DNA of 64,000 bases, taken from Desulfitobacterium_A sp034927245 (GTDB taxonomy: Bacteria; Bacillota; Desulfitobacteriia; Desulfitobacteriales; Desulfitobacteriaceae). The notes below the pieces were generated by a model. That model was not told the DNA's origin and did not search any database. It was given only the letters and a program-made list of their open reading frames with translations. Positions within the stretch are counted from its first letter, which is position 1. Every line of letters starts with the position of its first letter. Positions 58,888 to 64,000 of this stretch are shown here, piece by piece. The DNA is taken from assembly GCF_034927245.1 (NCBI RefSeq), contig NZ_JAYFQK010000008.1:62001-126000 (forward strand), given 5' to 3'. The translations under genes and the position numbers were made by a program.

Positions 58888-59856
58888 ATGCCCGTAGCAC
58901 TCGTTAAAGAAAAATATCAGAGTAAAGTAGGTCAAGTTGTCCTCGGTGCTACTTCAGATCAAGGAGGCACCCGCACGAAGGTAATTACTGCCGGGGGAGA
59001 CAGTGCTTTGCCTTTTCTCCACTTTGAAGGCAAGATGGAAAATCGACCTGTAATTGCGATGGAGGTAAATGATATTGTTCCACCCTGGAGTGATGTCATT
59101 AAGGACCAGTTTGGAGATGTTTTAGATAACCCGGTCGCTTGGGCGAAAAAATGTGTTGAAGAATATAATGCGGACATGATCTATTTAAAATTGATTGGTG
59201 CCAGTCCGGATGGCGAAAATAAAAGTTCTGAGGACTGTGCCCGTATTGTCAAAGACGTTCTTGGCGCTGTGGGAGTGCCTCTGGTAGTAGTAGGTTGTGA
59301 AGATGCCGAAAAAGACAATGAGGTTATGGCAGCTGTTGCTGAAGCGGCAGCGGGCGAAAATCTCTTGATCGGTCTAGCTGAGCAAGATAATTACAAATCT
59401 ATTACCGCCGCTGCCATGGTACACAAGCACAATGTTATCGCACGTTCCCCGCTGGATATCAACATTTGTAAACAATTAAACATTCTGATCAGCGAAATGG
59501 GATTACCGCTTGAGCGCATCGTTATTGACCCAATGATTGGCGGCTTAGGCTATGGTATTGAATATGCTTATTCGATTATGGAACGTGCGCGTTTAGGTGC
59601 TCTTGCTAATGATAAAATGCTTTCCATGCCCATGATTTGTACTGTAGGTTATGAGGCGAATCGGGCAAAAGAAGCAAATGCTCCTGATGATGAATTTCCG
59701 GGTTGGGGAGAACTCCATGACCGGGCAATCCTTTGGGAAACCTTAACAGCAACGGCCCTTCTTCAAGCCGGTGCAAGTATTCTTCTTATGCGTAATCCAG
59801 CGGCGGTGCGTCTTGTCCAACAAAATATCGCGGATCTTATGGAAGCAAATGTTTAA
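58888..59856 (+). CDS. acsD: Corrinoid/iron-sulfur protein small subunit AcsD
   Basis: 322 residues, TIM-barrel. VALVKEKYQSKVGQVVLGAT near the start, GGDSALPFLHFEG, MEVNDIVPPWSD, VVGCEDAEKDNEVMA and IVIDPMIGGLGYGIEYAYSIMER match AcsD/CdhD. Forms the corrinoid protein heterodimer with AcsC. SD GAGAGGAGAG. Confidence 0.95.
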   Translation: MPVALVKEKYQSKVGQVVLGATSDQGGTRTKVITAGGDSALPFLHFEGKMENRPVIAMEVNDIVPPWSDVIKDQFGDVLDNPVAWAKKCVEEYNADMIYLKLIGASPDGENKSSEDCARIVKDVLGAVGVPLVVVGCEDAEKDNEVMAAVAEAAAGENLLIGLAEQDNYKSITAAAMVHKHNVIARSPLDINICKQLNILISEMGLPLERIVIDPMIGGLGYGIEYAYSIMERARLGALANDKMLSMPMICTVGYEANRAKEANAPDDEFPGWGELHDRAILWETLTATALLQAGASILLMRNPAAVRLVQQNIADLMEANV

Positions 59857-59903
59857 GACTTAATCGAGCATCAATTTGACCATAATGAAAGGGTGTGTTT
59901 TTG

Positions 59904-60698
59904 TTGATCATTATCGGTGAGCGGATTAATGGAATGTTTAAAGACATCGGGGACGGCCTTCGTAATAAAGATCCTAAACCCATTCAAGAGTGGGCATTAA
60001 AACAACAAGAGGGCGGTGCCCATTATCTTGATGTTAACTCCGGCCCAGCTGTTCCCACGGAAGAGAGGCCGCAAGCTTATGAATGGATGGTTAAAGTTAT
60101 CCAAGAAGTTTCCGATTTACCCCTATGTTTAGACTCCACCAATTATGATGCAATTGAAGCTGGGCTAAAACTTTGTAAACGTCCTGCATTGATTAATTCA
60201 GTTCCCGCAGAACGCCCAAAAATTGAGAGGGTATTTCCGATGGCAGTACAATATAATGCTTCACTTATTGGACTAACGATGGATAAAAAGGGGATTCCGA
60301 AAGATTCTGATAACCGTTTAGCGTTTGCAATGGAGCTTGTTGCTTCTGCGGATGAGTTTGGTTTGCCCATGGAGGATCTGTACATTGATCCCTTAATTCT
60401 GCCTGTTAATGTTGCTCAAGAGCATGCACCTGAAGTTCTTAAATCGCTTCAAATGATTAAAACCTTAGCTAATCCGGCACCTCGTACCGTTTTGGGCCTT
60501 TCTAATGTTTCTCAAAAGTCTCCTGACCGTCATTTAATCAATCGGACCTATATGGCTATGGCAATGGCCTGTGGACTTGATGCCGCTATCATGGATGCCA
60601 ACGATGATGATCTTGTTGATGTTGCAGCGACTGCTGAAATTTTGTTAAACCATAGTATTTATGCTGATTCATATCTTAAAGTATTCCGCCAACGTTAG
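59904..60698 (+). CDS. acsE: Methyltetrahydrofolate:corrinoid/iron-sulfur protein methyltransferase AcsE
   Basis: About 264 residues, pterin-binding TIM barrel: IIGERINGMFKDI, GAHYLDVNSGPA, LCLDSTNYDAIEAGL, LINSV, and VLGLSNVSQKSPDRHLINRTYM. Transfers the methyl group of CH3-H4folate to the AcsCD corrinoid. Start TTG 59904 or 59901 (GTG 59895 overlaps the SD GAAAGGGTG). Last gene of the operon. Confidence 0.94.
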   Translation: MIIIGERINGMFKDIGDGLRNKDPKPIQEWALKQQEGGAHYLDVNSGPAVPTEERPQAYEWMVKVIQEVSDLPLCLDSTNYDAIEAGLKLCKRPALINSVPAERPKIERVFPMAVQYNASLIGLTMDKKGIPKDSDNRLAFAMELVASADEFGLPMEDLYIDPLILPVNVAQEHAPEVLKSLQMIKTLANPAPRTVLGLSNVSQKSPDRHLINRTYMAMAMACGLDAAIMDANDDDLVDVAATAEILLNHSIYADSYLKVFRQR

Positions 60699-60744
60699 GT
60701 TCTCAAAATTAAATACTTATACGAAATACAGTTATCCGTAATAG

Positions 60745-60786
60745 AAAAATACTTACTCGTAAGGGGTAAGTATTTTTCTATTTTTT
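60745..60786 (+). terminator. Rho-independent terminator of the acs operon
   Basis: AAAAATACTTAC / GTAAGTATTTTT perfect stem with a 9-base loop, followed by CTATTTTTT. Confidence 0.9.
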
Positions 60787-60857
60787 ATGGATTTATCATA
60801 CAATGCTCGAAAAACGCATAGCTATCAAAGCAGAAAAGAAAGCGGAGGTGGACAAAC

Positions 60858-61799
60858 ATGGAGACATTTTATAAGGAAAATTCAGATGTTCAAGAGTGGG
60901 TAGACATATTGATTGAAAAGCTTTTTACCGTAAGTTTACTTAGTGGTCCGGAAGCTGATTCAGAGTTTTATAGGGGAAGGCAGGCAGCAGGGAAAATATC
61001 AAGCATTCTTCAAAGTATCACTAATTTGCCGGAAGATATTTTAAAGGATGGGATTCGTCAGCTAATTGAACAGCGGCTTCCCGATACGCGAGTAATTGAA
61101 AATTTCCCGCAATTTTATAGTCTGATGGAGGAAATGATCAATACAAAACCTCTAATCACAGAAGAAGAAAGAAATGAGGATGTGGCAGTCAAAGTTTTTG
61201 GAATAATAAATCCATCGGTTCACCAATTGCCTTCAACGCTTTTTAATGACTCTTCTATTTCCCCTGTTCATGGGTTAGAACAAGATCGAAAACCCGAACA
61301 AGAAATTGAAGAGGATATTGAACTAATTGAACCAATTGAACAAAATACAGGGGACATAGAACCAATTTTAGGGGAAGATTTAGAACAAGTCGTAAGAGAG
61401 GATTTGGAACCCGGATCAGCCCAAGAAAAGGAACAGATTTTACCGATTCTCAATGAGGAGATTCCGACTCAAAACAAGAGGGAACCTCTTAACCCGATTC
61501 CCAGCGGAGCGGAACAATTAGTAAAGGTTCTTAAACAGTTTTTCCCTGATGATCAACTTCTTTGGAACAAAAAGATAGATGATTATTTAATATTTGCTCA
61601 AATTAAAAACCTAGCGGTTCTTATTCCTAATAATTCCTCGGAATCCGAAAAAATGAAAAAACGGCTAGAAAAACAAGGTTTAAATGTTCTGATCTGCCAC
61701 GAAGATGATTTAGCCTATCCAAGACGATTGGAACGATTCGTTCGTCAAACCTTACGCCATACACTTTCTTCTAATACTTCTTCATCGTTTTTAAGTTAA
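60858..61799 (+). CDS. Acidic protein of unknown function with low-complexity linker
   Basis: 313 residues. Helical N-terminal domain about 1-95 (EWVDILIEKLFTVSLLSGPEADSEFYRG), an acidic Glu/Ile/Pro-rich linker about 135-215 with repeated E-x-I-E-P pattern, and a C-terminal domain about 220-300 (LLWNKKIDDYLIFAQIKNLAVLIPN). Cytoplasmic, no signal. SD GCGGAGGTGG. Directly upstream of the DegS-like kinase gene, so possibly functionally linked. Not recognised. Confidence 0.7.
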   Translation: METFYKENSDVQEWVDILIEKLFTVSLLSGPEADSEFYRGRQAAGKISSILQSITNLPEDILKDGIRQLIEQRLPDTRVIENFPQFYSLMEEMINTKPLITEEERNEDVAVKVFGIINPSVHQLPSTLFNDSSISPVHGLEQDRKPEQEIEEDIELIEPIEQNTGDIEPILGEDLEQVVREDLEPGSAQEKEQILPILNEEIPTQNKREPLNPIPSGAEQLVKVLKQFFPDDQLLWNKKIDDYLIFAQIKNLAVLIPNNSSESEKMKKRLEKQGLNVLICHEDDLAYPRRLERFVRQTLRHTLSSNTSSSFLS

Positions 61800-61878
61800 A
61801 TGGTAGGAATCCTCAATTTACTGTCGAATATTATAATTTATATAATTATAAAAACAAACCTGAAATGAGGGTTCAACA

Positions 61879-63018
61879 GTGGCAGATCGCTTGGGCGAAA
61901 TTATGAAAAAAACATTATTGGCGATTGAAACAGGAAAAGAGGAAATCTTTCATATCGCAGAAACTTCTAGAACGGAAACACAACGTCTAACCCAAGAACT
62001 TGCCCAGCTTCGCATGGACATTTCCGAAACGATCAAGAAAGTGGATCAGTTACATAAATTAGACCGTAAGATGCGACAACACCTTATGGAGGTAAGTCGG
62101 GACTTTAAAAGTTATAGCGAAAAAGAAATGATTGAAAGCTATGAAAATGCTAAAGAGACGCAGGTTCAGCTCCAGCTTTACGAAGCAAAAGAATATCAAA
62201 TAAGAGCTCGTCGTGATGAAATAGAACGTTCTCTTAGGCAAATGATGGTTACTATTGAGCGGGCAGAAAATCTGATGAGTCAAATCAGTCTAGCCATAAA
62301 TCTTCTTCAAAGCGGAATTAACGAAATGACACAAGACCAAAACTTAGAAAAGCAACAGGAAGTAGCGCTTCGGATCATTATGGCACAAGAGGAAGAACGT
62401 CGTCGTGTTGCTCGCGAAATTCATGATGGACCTGCCCAAAACTTGGCCAATATTGTACTCCGTTTAGAAATTACGGAAAAATTATTAGAACTAGACCCCA
62501 AACAAGCTAAAATCGAACTTCAGGATTTAAAGACTCTTGTTCGTTCAAATTTACAGGATATTCGCCGCATTATTTTTGACCTTCGTCCGATGGCTCTCGA
62601 TGATCTCGGAATTATCCCTTCTTTACGGAGATATATGGATAATTTCCAATCGACCTATAAAATAGAGTGCGAATTTATAGTACAAGGGCGTGAAAAACGT
62701 TTGCTTCCCGCTATGGAAGTAGCCATCTTTCGATTAATTCAAGAAGCAATGACAAATGTTGCTAAACATGCTCATTCGGAGAAGGTAAAAATTGAACTTA
62801 GTTTTGAAGAGGATATAACGATTGCGCGAATAATTGATTTTGGTCAGGGATTTGATTTTAATGCTGTTTTAGAAAATCCCGGTGAACATTTTGGACTTAT
62901 TGGCATGAAAGAACGGGTAGAAATGTTTTCCGGACAGTTTTCAATTATATCTCCAACGGGTGTTGGCACAACGATTGAATTATCTATACCTTATAAAAAA
63001 GAGGAGAATTTGGAATGA
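61879..63018 (+). CDS. DegS-like cytoplasmic sensor histidine kinase
   Basis: 379 residues without transmembrane helices. N-terminal coiled coil (residues about 1-160) as in the DegS sensor domain, then the HisKA_3 H-box EEERRRVAREIHDGPAQNLANIVLRL, REGION DLRPMALDDLGIIPSLRRY, and HATPase with EAMTNVAKHAHSEKV and HFGLIGMKERVE. Overlaps the regulator gene by four bases (ATGA). Signal unknown. Confidence 0.9.
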   Translation: MADRLGEIMKKTLLAIETGKEEIFHIAETSRTETQRLTQELAQLRMDISETIKKVDQLHKLDRKMRQHLMEVSRDFKSYSEKEMIESYENAKETQVQLQLYEAKEYQIRARRDEIERSLRQMMVTIERAENLMSQISLAINLLQSGINEMTQDQNLEKQQEVALRIIMAQEEERRRVAREIHDGPAQNLANIVLRLEITEKLLELDPKQAKIELQDLKTLVRSNLQDIRRIIFDLRPMALDDLGIIPSLRRYMDNFQSTYKIECEFIVQGREKRLLPAMEVAIFRLIQEAMTNVAKHAHSEKVKIELSFEEDITIARIIDFGQGFDFNAVLENPGEHFGLIGMKERVEMFSGQFSIISPTGVGTTIELSIPYKKEENLE

Positions 63019-63653
63019 TAAATGTTGTCCTAGCTGATGATCATCCACTCCTCCGTGAAGGATTAAGAAGAATTCTTGAATTCGAAAACGGAATCCAAGT
63101 TATTGCTGAGGTCGGCGATGGTCAGGGTGCAATTAATATTTCTAGATCTAAAAAATTTGACGTATTGCTTATGGATTTAAACATGCCTGGGGTAAACGGC
63201 TTAGAAGCTTGTCGTGTCATTCGACGGGAACATCCTGAAATTGGAATTCTTGTTTTAACCGTTGATGATTCTGATGAAAAGGTTTTTCAAGTGCTTCAAC
63301 TTGGGGTGGCTGGATATTTATTAAAAGATGTAGAACCCAAGACACTTGTTGAATCAATTTATAAAGTCTATAATGGTGAACCTATATTGTCACCGGCTGT
63401 TACGGGAAAACTTTTAGGGCAATTATCACACCCTTCACAATATAAAGAGAATTACGGATTGAGCGAACGTGAATTAGAAATACTGACTTATGTAGTAAAA
63501 GGCGCATCGAATAAAGAAACTGGACAAGCTCTCTTTATCAGTGAAAAAACGGTTAAAAATCATCTTTCTAGTATCTTTCGGAAGCTTGAGGTAGAAGATC
63601 GTACTCAGGCCGCTTTAAAGGCTATCAAGCTTAAGCTGGTAAGCTTGGATTAA
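63015..63653 (+). CDS. DegU/NarL-family response regulator
   Basis: 212 residues: receiver domain with LADDHPLLREGL, phosphoacceptor Asp in VLLMDLNMPGVNG, and 'GYLLKDVEPKTLVE'; LuxR-type helix-turn-helix LSERELEILTYVVKGASNKETGQALFISEKTVKNHLSS. Pairs with the DegS-like kinase. Targets unknown. Its position next to the acs operon is suggestive only. Confidence 0.92.
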   Translation: MINVVLADDHPLLREGLRRILEFENGIQVIAEVGDGQGAINISRSKKFDVLLMDLNMPGVNGLEACRVIRREHPEIGILVLTVDDSDEKVFQVLQLGVAGYLLKDVEPKTLVESIYKVYNGEPILSPAVTGKLLGQLSHPSQYKENYGLSERELEILTYVVKGASNKETGQALFISEKTVKNHLSSIFRKLEVEDRTQAALKAIKLKLVSLD

Positions 63654-63672
63654 ATGATATGGAGGGTATTTA

Positions 63673-64000
63673 ATGAAGATTAGTTTTTTCGGTGCTGCTC
63701 AGGTTGTTACAGGTTCGTCATTTCTGGTAGAGGTGGGCAGGTTTCGGCTTCTAATTGATTGTGGACTATTCCAGGGAAGTAAAGCTATAAAAGAGTTAAA
63801 CTACAGGGATTTCCCCTATAATCCGGCTGAAATAGACGCTATGATATTAACACATGCCCATACGGATCACGCCGGACTTATTCCAAAGCTAGTCAAAGCG
63901 GGGTTCCAAGGGAAAATCTGGACAACCGCAGAGACTGTTAAACTCTGTTCAGTTATGCTTCCGGATAGTGGACATATTCAGGAAAAGGATGTTGAACGAC
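63673..64000 (+). CDS. Metallo-beta-lactamase/beta-CASP RNase-like protein (3' end cut by window)
   Basis: 109 codons visible, open to the window end. KISFFGAAQVVTGSSFLVEV, DCGLFQGSK and the zinc motif LTHAHTDHAGLIPKLVKAGF match the CPSF/YSH1-type bacterial MBL-fold RNA exonuclease family. ATG 63673 follows GGAGGGT. Separate from RNase J at 29827. Confidence 0.88.
   Translation, partial: MKISFFGAAQVVTGSSFLVEVGRFRLLIDCGLFQGSKAIKELNYRDFPYNPAEIDAMILTHAHTDHAGLIPKLVKAGFQGKIWTTAETVKLCSVMLPDSGHIQEKDVER

Overview
The window reads as chromosome of an anaerobic, spore-forming Firmicute of the Desulfosporosinus/Desulfitobacterium (Peptococcaceae) type. The grounds are a sporulation sigma-K gene, Spo0A-like boxes, two type IV pilus gene sets, DegS/DegU-like regulators, Firmicute-style TTG/GTG starts with strong Shine-Dalgarno (SD) sites, and a full Wood-Ljungdahl CODH/acetyl-CoA synthase operon. 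The genus is inferred from gene content only.

Layout. (a) 1-8.46 kb: type IV pilus/type II secretion-like cluster 1 (PilC end, four prepilin-like proteins, a BIG2-repeat surface protein, PilM/N/O-like proteins), followed by sigK. (b) 8.7-13.0 kb: a FIST-GGDEF-EAL signalling protein, an iron-sulfur flavoprotein and a YqeG-type phosphatase. (c) 13.1-17.6 kb: shikimate genes aroE, aroC, aroK, aroB with a prepilin gene between aroE and aroC. (d) 18.0-27.8 kb: pilus cluster 2 (four minor prepilins, PilB, PilT, PilC, PilA, prepilin peptidase, a PilM-PilN fusion, PilO, a LysM protein), preceded by a 470-bp leader with Spo0A-like boxes. (e) 28-31.5 kb: pepQ-like peptidase, efp, rnjA. (f) 31.5-47.9 kb: accessory island. 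(g) tRNA-Pro, degV. (h) 49.5-60.7 kb: cooC-acsA-acsB-acsC-acsV-cooC-acsD-acsE. (i) 60.9-64 kb: an acidic unknown protein, a DegS/DegU-like pair and the start of a metallo-beta-lactamase RNase-like gene.

The accessory island is the most unusual part. Small plus-strand genes (acetyltransferases, a lipoprotein, small membrane proteins) alternate with same-orientation, highly structured non-coding repeats of about 120-190 bp. The repeats end in ATAAC...GTTAT-like inverted termini, which gives a gene-repeat-gene-repeat layout reminiscent of an integron cassette array, although no integron-type integrase is recognised. Two related transposons (DUF6431-like protein, DDE transposase, ExeA-like ATPase) interrupt this stretch. 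A tyrosine recombinase at the tRNA-Pro end appears to start inside the tRNA's own terminator.

How the genes fit together: the two pilus clusters should build one or two pilus or pseudopilus machines, with PilB/PilT/PilD supplied by cluster 2 within this window. The acs operon encodes CO2/CO to acetyl-CoA conversion with its nickel chaperones and corrinoid re-activator. Starts were picked by SD position where several were possible. All family calls come from reading motifs by eye; no database search was run.
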